The notes under the pieces: model-generated
Told to the model about the DNA's origin: nothing
The model's input: only the letters and a program-made list of their open reading frames with translations
The model's database searches: none
Assembly (NCBI RefSeq): GCF_026391055.1
Contig: NZ_JAPLET010000010.1
Location: 62,001-126,000, forward strand
Direction of reading: 5' to 3'
Length of the DNA: 64,000 nt
Origin: Spirosoma sp.
GTDB lineage: Bacteria > Bacteroidota > Bacteroidia > Cytophagales > Spirosomataceae
Made by a program: the position numbers and the translations under genes
Shown: in pieces, positions 1-8,034 of the stretch
How positions within the stretch are numbered: the first letter of the stretch is position 1
Layout of the letters: each line of letters starts with the position of its first letter

Positions 1-632
1 GGCTTGTTCGTCTGAATGTTGTGAATCATCAACGGAATCAGCTTCTCAGGAAAGTGATTCGGGCCGTAGTTATTCGAGCAGTTCGACAAAACAACGGGCA
101 ATTTATACGTATTGCCGTACGCCCGCACGAAATGATCTGAGGCCGCTTTTGATGCGGAGTAAGGCGATTGCGGATCGTAGGGGGTTTCTTCGGTAAAGAA
201 ATCTTCGGGATTGTGCAAAGAACCGTACACCTCATCCGTCGATACATGATAGAAGCGTTTACCTTCAAAGCCGCCCGTAGAAGCCCAGCTGTTTTTAGCC
301 GCATTAAGGAGATTGACCGTACCAACAACATTGGTCATTACGAACGACATAGGGTCTGTGATTGACCGGTCAACGTGCGACTCAGCCGCCAGGTGAATGA
401 CGCCATCCAGTGATAATTCGGCGAACATATCCTCCAGAAATTTCGCGTCGGTAATATCACCTTTTATAAAGGTATAATTAGGTGCATTTTCAATGTCTTT
501 CAGGTTGGCCAGGTTACCGGCATACGTCAAGGCATCGAGGTTATAAATTTGATATTCGGGGTATTTCGTAACAAATAGGCGAACGACATGTGAGCCAATA
601 AATCCAGCTCCGCCTGTAATGAGAAGTTTCAT
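1..632 (-). CDS. rfbB: dTDP-glucose 4,6-dehydratase (3' end outside window)
   Basis: Cytoplasmic NAD-dependent short-chain dehydrogenase of the extended type that converts dTDP-glucose to dTDP-4-keto-6-deoxyglucose, an early step toward dTDP-rhamnose and related surface sugars. About 210 N-terminal residues are visible. The start reads MKLLITGGAGFIGSHVV, with the Rossmann GGxGFIGS motif, followed by LAAESHVDRSI, STDEVYG and the catalytic YSASK, all typical of RfbB. The reading frame runs off the left edge, so about 140 residues are missing. The ATG is at 630-632. The 90 bases between it and galE hold a weak TACTTTAG box on the same strand. galE upstream on the same strand suggests a nucleotide-sugar supply cluster. 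The family call is firm. Confidence 0.93.
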   Translation of the reverse strand, partial: MKLLITGGAGFIGSHVVRLFVTKYPEYQIYNLDALTYAGNLANLKDIENAPNYTFIKGDITDAKFLEDMFAELSLDGVIHLAAESHVDRSITDPMSFVMTNVVGTVNLLNAAKNSWASTGGFEGKRFYHVSTDEVYGSLHNPEDFFTEETPYDPQSPYSASKAASDHFVRAYGNTYKLPVVLSNCSNNYGPNHFPEKLIPLMIHNIQTNK

Positions 633-724
633 TATACTTTAGGTTTTAAGTCTACGGTTAATTATTTACAATTACTGGACACTAAAGTAATATTGCATCC
701 GGTAACTGTAAATAACAAATTTAC

Positions 725-1756
725 TTATATTAATTTTTTCTGCCAGTTCCATGCATCCCGTAACGACTCAGCGAGCGAACGGCGGGCCGACCACTCCAGC
801 ACACGGTTTGCTTTCGTAACATCGGCGTATACCTGCTCCACATCACCCGCCCGTCGTGGCCCAATAACATAGTTAACCTTCACCCCGGTAGCCGCTTCAA
901 AGGTCCTGATAACGTTCAGAACCGTTTCGCCACGTCCTGTACCGATATTAATAACGTCATAAGAAGCGCCTGCCGGGGCTTCTATCAGCTTTTTCAGAGC
1001 CTGAACGTGAGCATCGGCCAGATCAACCACGTCGATATAATCGCGAATGCAGGTGCCGTCCGGTGTATTATAATCATCACCGTATACAGTCAGGCTAGAG
1101 CGTATGCCAGCGGCCGTTTGTGTAATGAACGGTACCAGATTTGCTGGAACACCCAACGGTAGCTCACCAATTTCAGCTGATGGGTGCGCACCGATCGGAT
1201 TGAAATAGCGAAGGGCCAGAGCTTTGACCGGTATCTGTGCTGCTATTGCATCCCGGATAATATCTTCACCAATGGCTTTAGTATTCCCATAAGGCGACTG
1301 AGCCGGCAAACGTGGTGTTTCTTCCGTTACGGGCAATTGAGCCGGTTGACCATATACAGTGCAGGACGACGAAAACACAAAGTTCTGTACCGAGAACTGA
1401 GGCATCAGTTCCAGTAACAGCATCAGCGGGTCCAGGTTATTGCGGTAATACTTCAGCGGTTTGGCGACCGATTCACCTACCGCTTTGTTGGCGGCAAAAT
1501 GAATAACGCCAATGGGTGCTTCTTTCCGGAAGATGTCGGCCATGATCTCGGCATCATTGCAGTTTACCGGATAGCAGGTTACATCGTGGCCCAGGATAGC
1601 CCGCAGCCCATCGAGAGCAGAGCGTTCAGAGTTGGAAAAGTCATCAATAATGACCGGCTCAAAACCGGCGTTAACCAACGAAACAACCGTGTGGGATCCT
1701 ATGAATCCTGCACCTCCGGTTACCAGAATTTTGGGAGAATTGCCTGAAAGAGTCAA
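725..1756 (-). CDS. galE: UDP-glucose 4-epimerase
   Basis: Interconverts UDP-glucose and UDP-galactose using tightly bound NAD, in the Leloir pathway and for exopolysaccharide precursors. The 343-residue protein has the usual family length. TGGAGFIGS lies at residues 13-21, the catalytic serine in SSSCTVYG near 129-131, and the YxxxK pair at Y156 and K160. A C-terminal ADR-like segment (GPRRAGDVEQVYAD) is characteristic of GalE. It lies upstream of rfbB on the same strand with an 92-base gap. A TACTTTTG box about 57 bases upstream is a plausible promoter. Other extended-SDR epimerases are possible, but the motif set fits GalE best. Confidence 0.93.
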   Translation of the reverse strand: MTLSGNSPKILVTGGAGFIGSHTVVSLVNAGFEPVIIDDFSNSERSALDGLRAILGHDVTCYPVNCNDAEIMADIFRKEAPIGVIHFAANKAVGESVAKPLKYYRNNLDPLMLLLELMPQFSVQNFVFSSSCTVYGQPAQLPVTEETPRLPAQSPYGNTKAIGEDIIRDAIAAQIPVKALALRYFNPIGAHPSAEIGELPLGVPANLVPFITQTAAGIRSSLTVYGDDYNTPDGTCIRDYIDVVDLADAHVQALKKLIEAPAGASYDVINIGTGRGETVLNVIRTFEAATGVKVNYVIGPRRAGDVEQVYADVTKANRVLEWSARRSLAESLRDAWNWQKKLI

Positions 1757-1812
1757 ACCGTTTTTTATAAAAATTTTGTTGCTATATTAGCATAGTCAGT
1801 TTCATAATCAGA

Positions 1813-1820
1813 CAAAAGTA
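1813..1820 (-). promoter_or_regulatory. Putative galE promoter -7 box
   Basis: On the minus strand the sequence reads TACTTTTG, an exact match to the Bacteroidota -7 consensus TAnnTTTG, about 57 bases upstream of the galE ATG. No clear TTTG -33 element was seen at the ideal spacing. Confidence 0.45.
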
Positions 1821-1886
1821 GCATATTCAGCAGGTTTCCGAAAACAGTTTTTATTCTGGGGTACCCTGATAAAGTAATACAATCGA

Positions 1887-2762
1887 ATGAATGACAACGA
1901 ATTGAAAGCCCTTATCTCGCTTCTGGACGACGAAGACCGGGAGGTCGTTGAACACGTTGAACAACAAATTCGACAGATGGGGGGGCAAATGATCCCATTT
2001 CTTGAGTCGGAATGGGAAGGTAGCTTTAATCCTGCCCTTCAAAAGCGAATAGAAGAAATTATACACGATCTTCAATATGAGTCTGTGTTGGATCGTATGC
2101 GCGACTGGAAAAATGGCGGAGGTATGGATTTACTGGAAGGGCTCTGGATCGTCGCTACCTATCAGTATCCTGACCTGTCGCTCGATAAACTCAAGCAGGA
2201 GATAGAGCAACTGTTTTATGATGTATGGGTTGATTTCAAGACAGATATGCACCCCGACGAGCAGATTAAGGCGATGAACAGTGCCTTTTTTTCCAAGCTA
2301 AAATTTGCGCCGAACACTAAGCATTTTCACTCGCCAGCCAATTCGATGATCAACCAGGTACTCGAATCACGCCGGGGAAACCCCATAACGCTCTGTGTAC
2401 TTTATATGCTTATTGCCAAACGGCTGAATCTGCCTGTATACGGTGTTAATTTGCCTAATCTCTTCGTACTGACCTATAAAAACAGCAGTGGTGTTCAGTT
2501 TTATATCAATGTATTCAACCGGGGTTTGGTCTTTACTACCAAAGACATCGATCAGTACATTGATCAGTTAAACATCAAACGGCTGGATACCTTTTACCAG
2601 CCCTGCACAAACGCCGATATTGTCCGGCGTGTACTTCGCAACCTGACGCTGGCTTTCGAAAAGAACGGTGATACTGAGCGCGTTCGGGAAGTAGAGCAAA
2701 TCCTTAACACAGTTCGGGACGACGGCGACGGCCTTCCACTTTCAGATTATACCCAACGGTAA
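1887..2762 (+). CDS. Transglutaminase-like (SirB1/COG2912 type) protein
   Basis: Cytoplasmic protein of 291 residues resembling the SirB1/transglutaminase-like core-2 family. After an acidic helical N-terminus (about residues 1-95) comes the region with FHSPANSMINQVLESRRG and PITLCVLYMLIAKRLNLPVYGVNLP. In true transglutaminases this region surrounds the catalytic cysteine; here TLCVLYM carries the cysteine. No signal peptide or membrane segment is present. The biochemical role of the family is not established. The gene starts with ATG at 1887, divergent from galE. It is followed by a palindromic repeat and a convergent phosphopantetheinyl transferase gene. Confidence 0.75.
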   Translation: MNDNELKALISLLDDEDREVVEHVEQQIRQMGGQMIPFLESEWEGSFNPALQKRIEEIIHDLQYESVLDRMRDWKNGGGMDLLEGLWIVATYQYPDLSLDKLKQEIEQLFYDVWVDFKTDMHPDEQIKAMNSAFFSKLKFAPNTKHFHSPANSMINQVLESRRGNPITLCVLYMLIAKRLNLPVYGVNLPNLFVLTYKNSSGVQFYINVFNRGLVFTTKDIDQYIDQLNIKRLDTFYQPCTNADIVRRVLRNLTLAFEKNGDTERVREVEQILNTVRDDGDGLPLSDYTQR

Positions 2763-2767
2763 GCACG

Positions 2768-2836
2768 TACCCACGGGATTCATCCCGTGATTTACTTGAT
2801 AAATTCAGGAATCACGGGATAAATCCCGTGGGTACA
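2768..2836. repeat. REPIN-like palindromic element (GTACCCACGGG family, copy 1)
   Basis: Arms at 2768-2793 and 2811-2836 are inverted copies with one mismatch in 26 bases. Each arm is itself a small palindrome (CACGGGAT/ATCCCGTG), giving two hairpins facing each other. It fills the gap between two convergent genes and may also act as a bidirectional terminator. A related copy lies at 34068-34136. Confidence 0.8.
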
Positions 2837-3469
2837 CTAATAGGCAACGGCCAGCAGGCCGGGGCCTTCCTGAAAACAACGTATAATGAGTTGCTCCTGG
2901 TGGTCGGGTAAGCGAACATGTCCTACCAACTGGTCAAGGCCATCCGCAAAAGGCTCGATCAGTAAGTGCTCCCGGAAAGTGAGCTGACGCTTTCCATAAA
3001 GTTTATATAAGGCTTCTTTGGCGCACCAGTAAACCGCCAGCCGGTTTGGGTCACCAGCCGCGTGCGCAAGTTCACTCTCCGACAAAACACGCGGTACTAC
3101 CCGCCTGAACTGCTCCCGAATTGGTTCAATATCAATGCCCACAGGGCGCGACCGATGCAGCACCGCAGCGGCCCATCCATTCGTATGAGACAGGGAAATA
3201 TGCCAGGGAGAGTTAATAAGGTGTGGCTTCCCATATTCGTCTTTATACAACCCACTGTAATCTGTTCCCTGCTCTTCAACTAATTGCCGGATCGTTACCC
3301 GGCAGGCCAGCCATTCAACGCGCTGGGCTGGATGGCTGATGCGCGCCAGATCCTCCTGTTCTGCCACAGTTAGCAGCACCTTAGCCCGTAATGCAAGCTC
3401 GTCCTCTGTAATAGCCTTTAGCCTGGCCACACAGTCACCGTTTATATCTAGTTGAAAAGTCACCATCAA
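2837..3469 (-). CDS. 4'-phosphopantetheinyl transferase superfamily protein
   Basis: Transfers 4'-phosphopantetheine from coenzyme A to a carrier-protein serine. The 210-residue protein has the two-lobed Sfp/AcpT layout. SLSHTNGWA lies near residue 92, the metal-binding GIDIEP motif has D113 and E115, and WCAKEALYKLYG contains K151 and E152. Length fits the family (about 200-240). It could modify the fatty-acid carrier protein or a secondary-metabolite carrier; no such target is nearby. Two adjacent ATG codons at 3467-3469 and 3464-3466 could serve as start. It diverges from the WD40 gene with about 41 bases between starts and converges on the 2768 repeat. Confidence 0.88.
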   Translation of the reverse strand: MMVTFQLDINGDCVARLKAITEDELALRAKVLLTVAEQEDLARISHPAQRVEWLACRVTIRQLVEEQGTDYSGLYKDEYGKPHLINSPWHISLSHTNGWAAAVLHRSRPVGIDIEPIREQFRRVVPRVLSESELAHAAGDPNRLAVYWCAKEALYKLYGKRQLTFREHLLIEPFADGLDQLVGHVRLPDHQEQLIIRCFQEGPGLLAVAY

Positions 3470-3510
3470 AAGTCGGAAGTCATTCGAGAAAAAGAAAGGA
3501 TTAACGACCT

Positions 3511-4437
3511 TTGAGCAACAACTTGTCTTTTCATCCAGTGATTGTAGAAAAACTAGATACGTTTGGCGGCCACCGCGACCCTGTTTACACCCTGGAATAT
3601 GGCTTAGTAGCCGAACAGTTTTTTTCGGCCGGGGGCGACGGGCAGGTTGTCCGTTGGCATCTCGACCGGCCCGATCTGGGCGAACTGGTGGCCAAAGTAC
3701 CCGCTTCTGTCTATGCCTTAGCCCTGCATCCGGCCAGCGGACTTTTGTGGGTTGGTCAGAACTACGAAGGCATTCATCTGATCGACCCGGCCCGCAAACA
3801 GGAAGTGGCCTCGCTTAAGCTTACATCGGCCGCTATTTTCGACATCAAATTTCACAAAGACGACGCGTTTGTGGCCTTGTCGGATGGGGTTGTGGCTGTT
3901 GTTGATACAGACCAGCTTGCGGTTCGCAAACACCTTAAAGCATCCGATCAGTCGGCACGATGTATTGCGGTTAATCCCGTTGAGCGCGAACTAGCCGTTG
4001 GCTACAGCGATAACGTTGTTCGTATTTTCGATTTAATAACTTACGAACTCAAGCAGGTTATTCCGGCCCATGGCAATTCTGTTTTTACAGTTGCGTACTC
4101 CCCAGACTTCCAGCAGTTGCTCACTGCCGGGCGCGATGCACATTTAAAAGTTTGGGCGGTAGAAAAAGGCTACACCCTTCAGCAGGATATTGTAGGGCAT
4201 ATGTTTGCTATCAACCATTTAGCATTTAGCCCAGACGGCCGCCGGATTGCTACGGCCAGCATGGATAAGTCACTTAAAATATGGGATGCCGAGACCTATA
4301 AACTACTTAAAGTAGTGGACCGCGCCCGTCATGCCGGACATGGCACATCCGTTAATAAAGTCCTTTGGACAAATTACCACCAACTACTACTTTCGGCCAG
4401 CGACGACCGTACTATTTCGGTATGGAAAATGATCTAA
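3511..4437 (+). CDS. WD40 repeat beta-propeller protein
   Basis: A 308-residue cytoplasmic protein consisting almost entirely of WD40 repeats, probably one seven-bladed propeller used as a protein-binding platform. Repeats are visible as GH...VYTLEY, AHGNSVFTVAYSPD, LTAGRDAHLKVWAV, GHMFAINHLAFSPDGRRI, ATASMDKSLKIWD and SASDDRTISVWKM. No signal peptide or transmembrane segment is seen. The start is a TTG at 3511 with AAAGGA about 10 bases upstream; no ATG lies nearby in frame. The partner is unknown. Proteins of this type are common in Bacteroidota near phosphopantetheinyl transferase genes, but that link is only an impression here. Confidence 0.85.
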   Translation: MSNNLSFHPVIVEKLDTFGGHRDPVYTLEYGLVAEQFFSAGGDGQVVRWHLDRPDLGELVAKVPASVYALALHPASGLLWVGQNYEGIHLIDPARKQEVASLKLTSAAIFDIKFHKDDAFVALSDGVVAVVDTDQLAVRKHLKASDQSARCIAVNPVERELAVGYSDNVVRIFDLITYELKQVIPAHGNSVFTVAYSPDFQQLLTAGRDAHLKVWAVEKGYTLQQDIVGHMFAINHLAFSPDGRRIATASMDKSLKIWDAETYKLLKVVDRARHAGHGTSVNKVLWTNYHQLLLSASDDRTISVWKMI

Positions 4438-4557
4438 GATTATTCGTTATGGTATGTTTCCTCTATTTTTCGGCCTAATTTTTGTAAAATAGGTATTAAG
4501 GCAGTTAATTCACCTTTATCTACGTATTTAGTAACACACAAAACTTGTAGCGCACCA

Positions 4558-5448
4558 ATGAAAATTACGCCAATTGAAATCCGGCAGCACACGTTTGAAA
4601 AAGGGTTGCGCGGCTATAAAACCGAGGAAGTTGACGCATTTCTAGCTTCATTATCTCAGGAATGGGAACGCTTGACCGGCGAATATAAAATGCTGAAAAT
4701 GCAGCTTGAACTGGCCGAAAAAGAATTGGGTAAGCTCAAGGAAGTAGAAATGACCTTATTCCGGACGCTTAAAACAGCCGAAGATACAAGCGTTCAAATA
4801 ACCGACCAGGCGAACAAAGCGGGGGAGAAATATATTGACGAAGCCCGCCAGAAAGCCGACGAAATGCTGGCTGATGCCCGAAAGCGGTCGGCGCTGATGG
4901 TACAGGATGCCGAAAACCAGGCCCGGTACCTGAAAGATAATATTCTCAATGACATTAAATCATTGGAGCACGATTTTAAAGCACTGGAAAGCTATAAGGA
5001 GAATCTGGCTGTCCAGATTCGCACTCTTGCCAGCAATGCCGTTGATAGCGTGGATCGTTTCGAAAAGAAATTTTCCCGGCAAAATCTGAAGGGTAAAATC
5101 GATGATATAACCGTTCAATTAACCGACGAACTGAAACAACCCGAAACTGACGCCCTTCCCGACGCAGTAACGCCTACCGACACGGCGGCTGAGTTACCAC
5201 CACTCATTGATCGGGAGGAGTCTGTTCCGGAAGCGATTCCGATCGATGAGGCCGTTATGGAAAAGCTCGAGGATGCCCTGCATACCGATCATCAAACGGC
5301 AACTCCAACGGCTACCGAAACCACAGATGAATCGCCGTCAGAGCCTTTACCAACGGAGGTAGACACGATTGATCCAGAAGGTACTCCTGTTGCTTCCACA
5401 GAAGAGGCATCGACAAAAAAAACTGGTTCCTTTTTCGACCAGATTTAA
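4558..5448 (+). CDS. DivIVA-domain coiled-coil protein
   Basis: A 296-residue cytoplasmic protein. Residues 1-60 match the DivIVA N-terminal domain, with ITPIEIRQHTFEKGLRGYKTEEVDAFLASL containing the membrane-curvature-sensing start and the GY..EEVD.FL core. A long coiled coil follows (about 30-175). The acidic, Thr/Pro/Glu-rich tail (about 195-290) looks disordered. In Gram-positive bacteria DivIVA organises poles and septa; its role in Bacteroidota is not established. ATG at 4558 is well supported. The gene is followed by a strong palindrome and then folB, probably in one transcription direction. Confidence 0.85.
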   Translation: MKITPIEIRQHTFEKGLRGYKTEEVDAFLASLSQEWERLTGEYKMLKMQLELAEKELGKLKEVEMTLFRTLKTAEDTSVQITDQANKAGEKYIDEARQKADEMLADARKRSALMVQDAENQARYLKDNILNDIKSLEHDFKALESYKENLAVQIRTLASNAVDSVDRFEKKFSRQNLKGKIDDITVQLTDELKQPETDALPDAVTPTDTAAELPPLIDREESVPEAIPIDEAVMEKLEDALHTDHQTATPTATETTDESPSEPLPTEVDTIDPEGTPVASTEEASTKKTGSFFDQI

Positions 5449-5463
5449 GCATATCCTTAAAGA

Positions 5464-5514
5464 CATCACCCCGATAACTCCCTGACCAACCGCCAGGGAG
5501 TTATCGGGGTGATG
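5464..5514. terminator. Perfect 21-bp inverted repeat between divIVA-like gene and folB
   Basis: Arms at 5464-5484 and 5494-5514 are perfectly complementary with a 9-base loop. There is no U-tract after either arm, so it may be a palindromic repeat element or a processing/termination hairpin. It ends 17 bases before the folB ATG and could affect folB translation. Confidence 0.65.
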
Positions 5515-5531
5515 CATCTCCGAACGACGTT

Positions 5532-5882
5532 ATGGGAACAATTGCCTTAGAAGGGTTAGAGTTTTTTTCGTACCACGGCTTTTATGACGAGGAACAGAAG
5601 ATTGGCAACAAGTATTCGGTCGATATTGTAGTAACCGCCGATTTCTCGGAAGCTGCCCGGCGTGACCGGCTAAGTGCCACGGTCAATTATGAAGATTTAT
5701 ACCGGATTACGGCCGGTGTCATGAAACAACCCGCCCGACTGCTCGAACACATTGCTCACCAGATCATTCAGGAAATCAGAGGAAAATACACCGACTTGCA
5801 AGCTGTAGAAGTAAGCGTTTCTAAATTCAATCCGCCCATCGGGGGCGTCTGCCACCGGGCGAAGATAACCTTGAAAGAGTAG
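5532..5882 (+). CDS. folB: Dihydroneopterin aldolase
   Basis: Cleaves 7,8-dihydroneopterin to 6-hydroxymethyl-dihydropterin and glycolaldehyde in folate synthesis. The 116-residue length is typical. The N-terminus (IALEGLEFFSYHGFYDEEQ) contains the conserved YHG..EEE-like segment. RLLEHIAHQI and VSVSKFNPPIGG match the second half of the T-fold, including the substrate lysine region. The ATG at 5532 is the only sensible start. It follows the DivIVA-like gene on the same strand and converges on ytxJ. Confidence 0.93.
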   Translation: MGTIALEGLEFFSYHGFYDEEQKIGNKYSVDIVVTADFSEAARRDRLSATVNYEDLYRITAGVMKQPARLLEHIAHQIIQEIRGKYTDLQAVEVSVSKFNPPIGGVCHRAKITLKE

Positions 5883-5887
5883 TTAGG

Positions 5888-5963
5888 AGTTAGAAGCGAG
5901 GAGATAGGAGCCAGCCAGCAGTATAACGTGCCGGTCCGTCCTCCTATTTCCTCGCTTCTAACT
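5888..5963. repeat. Inverted repeat at folB/ytxJ convergent junction
   Basis: Arms 5888-5910 and 5941-5963 are 23 bases long with one mismatch; the core word is GTTAGAAGCGAGGA. Similar purine-rich words (GTTAGAAGTAAGGAG, TTAGAAGTGAGGAG) recur at 30340-30463, so this looks like a dispersed intergenic repeat family that may also terminate both genes. Confidence 0.65.
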
Positions 5964-5969
5964 ACTTTT

Positions 5970-6299
5970 TTAAACTGCCTGCTGAATACCGGCAAATGAA
6001 ATTGCCATGTGCGATGCATCGTAAATGCAGGCACCATTGCGAATCAACAATACCTGGGGCGACTCATGCTCAACCCCAAACTCATGTTCAATTTTATTGG
6101 AAATAGGCCGATTGGCGAGTAAGTCAAGGTAGTATGGCTTCACCCCTAGCTGGTCGTTCCAGTTACGCTCCATACGGCTCAGCGCCATAGCACTGATTGA
6201 ACAACTTGTGCTGTGTTTAAAAATCAAAACAGGCTGCTTTGCTGATTCTGCTTTGATCGTATCTAATTGAGTATCACTCGTTAGCTTGTTCCAGTTCAT
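5970..6299 (-). CDS. ytxJ: Bacillithiol-system redox protein YtxJ-like
   Basis: Predicted monothiol thioredoxin-fold protein thought to remove bacillithiol from proteins. From the chosen start MNWNKLTS the protein has 109 residues. It contains VLIFKHSTSCSISAMAL with a single active-site-type cysteine at C33, then YYLDLLANRPISN and ESPQVLLIRNG, the cis-proline side of the fold. The frame is open further upstream, but that extension overlaps the neighbouring gene and has no family match; MLVQ at 6311 is an alternative start. It lies downstream of a small gene on the same strand. The name rests on family resemblance; bacillithiol synthesis genes are not in the window. Confidence 0.8.
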   Translation of the reverse strand: MNWNKLTSDTQLDTIKAESAKQPVLIFKHSTSCSISAMALSRMERNWNDQLGVKPYYLDLLANRPISNKIEHEFGVEHESPQVLLIRNGACIYDASHMAISFAGIQQAV

Positions 6300-6354
6300 T
6301 TGTACCAACATACATTCTGTTGACGTAAAATCATTTTTACCTATGAAAAGTTCG

Positions 6355-6663
6355 TCAATTTTCGGGCGTATACCGTAGTTTTTCGGCCATTTCAGGCGTG
6401 ATCGCTTCAGCATATGCCCCATACGCATCAACCAATGTTCCTTTGTTTCCATTTTTAGCCTCAATGGCATACAAAACCATCTCATCGCCGGGATCAGTTG
6501 GCCCCTCAAAGCGATAAACGTCGACAACATCAAAATCGGCGGGGCGTAGTTCAATGTTGTCGGGCTGGCAGTGCAGGTGATCAGATTTGAGGTTATAATC
6601 CTGCGTGAACCCCTGTTTTCGTAAGCCTTCGAGGGCTTCGGTCAGTGTGTCGTATGCGTGCAT
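6355..6663 (-). CDS. Small conserved Bacteroidota protein (often mislabelled PRPP synthetase)
   Basis: A 102-residue protein beginning MHAYDTLTEALEGLRKQGF and containing FDVVDVYRFEGPTDPGDE and GTLVDAYGAYAEAITPEM. This pattern belongs to a small Bacteroidota family commonly carrying the label phosphoribosylpyrophosphate synthetase. None of the real PRPP synthetase motifs (PRPP loop, flexible loop, about 310 residues) is present, so the label should not be trusted and the function is unknown. The start at 6663 fits the family; an open frame continues to 6762 but would overlap waaA. It is divergent from waaA with only 18 bases between starts. Confidence 0.7.
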   Translation of the reverse strand: MHAYDTLTEALEGLRKQGFTQDYNLKSDHLHCQPDNIELRPADFDVVDVYRFEGPTDPGDEMVLYAIEAKNGNKGTLVDAYGAYAEAITPEMAEKLRYTPEN

Positions 6664-6681
6664 GAGAAGGTGGTTTATTAA

Positions 6682-7971
6682 TTGAGTAGCTTTGCCGAAT
6701 ATAACCAACCTTACCTTTCCTTGGTTTCGGGAATCTACAACACCGGCATTTTTGCCTTTCAAACCCTGCTGCGAGCGGTAGCGCCTTTTAACCCCAAAGC
6801 CCAGCTGTGGGTAGAGGGAAGGCGTAACTGGACCGACAGACTACGGCAGGCTCTCGACGGAAACACCCAGCCCATTGCTTGGTTTCACGCGGCTTCGCTG
6901 GGCGAGTTTGAGCAGGGACGCCCGGTCATTGAAGCGTTTCGGGAAGTTTACCCAGATCATAAAATTCTACTGACGTTTTTCTCGCCCTCGGGGTATGAGG
7001 TACGCAAAGACTACGAGGGCGCCGACTACATCCTCTACCTACCCGCCGATACGTCCGCCAATGCCCGACAGTTTGTTACGCTGGTAAAGCCCCAGATTGC
7101 GTTCTTTATTAAATACGAGTTCTGGCACAACTACCTCCGCGAGCTGAAAACAGCCGGAGTTCCGGTCATTTCTTTCTCGGCTATTTTCCGTCCCAGTCAG
7201 CTTTTCTTCAAACCCTGGGGGCAGTTTTACCGGAATATGCTCCGCTGTTTCGACCATATTCTGGTTCAGAACCAGGAATCTGTTAGCCTGCTGACCGACA
7301 TAGGGTTGACAAATGTGACGCTCGGTGGCGATACGCGCTTTGATCGGGTATCGCAGGTAGTAGTTACAAAGAAAGCCATTCCCATAGCCGAAGCGTTCAA
7401 AGCCAACATGCCCCTTTTGGTTATTGGCAGTGCGTGGCCAGAAGACATGGCCGTTTTGATTCCGTTCATTAGCCAGTTTGATAATCCCCTCAAGGTTATT
7501 ATTGCCCCCCACGAGATTCATGACGAGGAAATTGAGCGCTGGCTAAAGCAGTTGTCAAAGCAGTCAGTGCGCTTTTCTCAGGCAAGTACAGATACAGCCA
7601 GCTCTTTCGACATTTTGTTTATTGACAACATCGGTATGCTTTCATCGCTGTATCAGTATGGTGAGTTTGCCTACATTGGCGGGGCGTTTAAGCAGGGATT
7701 ACATAATATTCTGGAAGCGGCTACCTTCGGAATGCCGCTGTTTTTTGGGCCGGAATATGATAAATACCAGGAAGCGATTGATCTCGTAACCGAAGGAGCC
7801 GCTTTTCCAGTCAGTAACGAAAGAGAATTAACAGTGGACTTCACAAAGCAGTACCAAAGCGCAGCAAAAGCAGCGCAAATCAGCCGACACTACGTACAGC
7901 GGAACATTGGCGCAACGGCGAAGGTTATGGAGGTTGTACGCGAATTAATGAGTAAAAGAATAGGCGAATAG
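6682..7971 (+). CDS. waaA: 3-deoxy-D-manno-octulosonic acid (Kdo) transferase
   Basis: Inner-membrane glycosyltransferase that adds Kdo to lipid A precursor. The protein has 429 residues, close to the usual 410-430. After a short hydrophobic anchor region (about 12-35) comes the acceptor domain with WFHAASLGEFEQGRPVIE (catalytic-type E75). FIKYEFWHNYLRELK follows, and the C-terminal donor domain has GSAWPEDMAVL, FAYIGGAFKQGLHNILEAA and FGPEYDKYQEA. The annotated start is TTG at 6682. A TTG at 6721 would also be possible, and the upstream space is only 18 bases. Its presence supports a lipopolysaccharide-bearing outer membrane. Confidence 0.92.
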   Translation: MSSFAEYNQPYLSLVSGIYNTGIFAFQTLLRAVAPFNPKAQLWVEGRRNWTDRLRQALDGNTQPIAWFHAASLGEFEQGRPVIEAFREVYPDHKILLTFFSPSGYEVRKDYEGADYILYLPADTSANARQFVTLVKPQIAFFIKYEFWHNYLRELKTAGVPVISFSAIFRPSQLFFKPWGQFYRNMLRCFDHILVQNQESVSLLTDIGLTNVTLGGDTRFDRVSQVVVTKKAIPIAEAFKANMPLLVIGSAWPEDMAVLIPFISQFDNPLKVIIAPHEIHDEEIERWLKQLSKQSVRFSQASTDTASSFDILFIDNIGMLSSLYQYGEFAYIGGAFKQGLHNILEAATFGMPLFFGPEYDKYQEAIDLVTEGAAFPVSNERELTVDFTKQYQSAAKAAQISRHYVQRNIGATAKVMEVVRELMSKRIGE

Positions 7972-8034
7972 TAACGCCAAGCAGGTAATCGCTCTCTCAC
8001 TCATTCGCTCTTTCACTCTTTCGCTCATTAAACA

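Noticed and set aside
6355..6663. PRPP synthetase as the function of the small gene.
   Set aside because: At 102 residues it lacks every PRPP synthetase motif; the label in databases appears to be an error.
7985..8030. CT-rich repeated words before rsgA (CGCTCTTTCACTCTTTCGCTC).
   Set aside because: They form no inverted repeat and have no promoter match; probably simple-sequence drift in a short gap.
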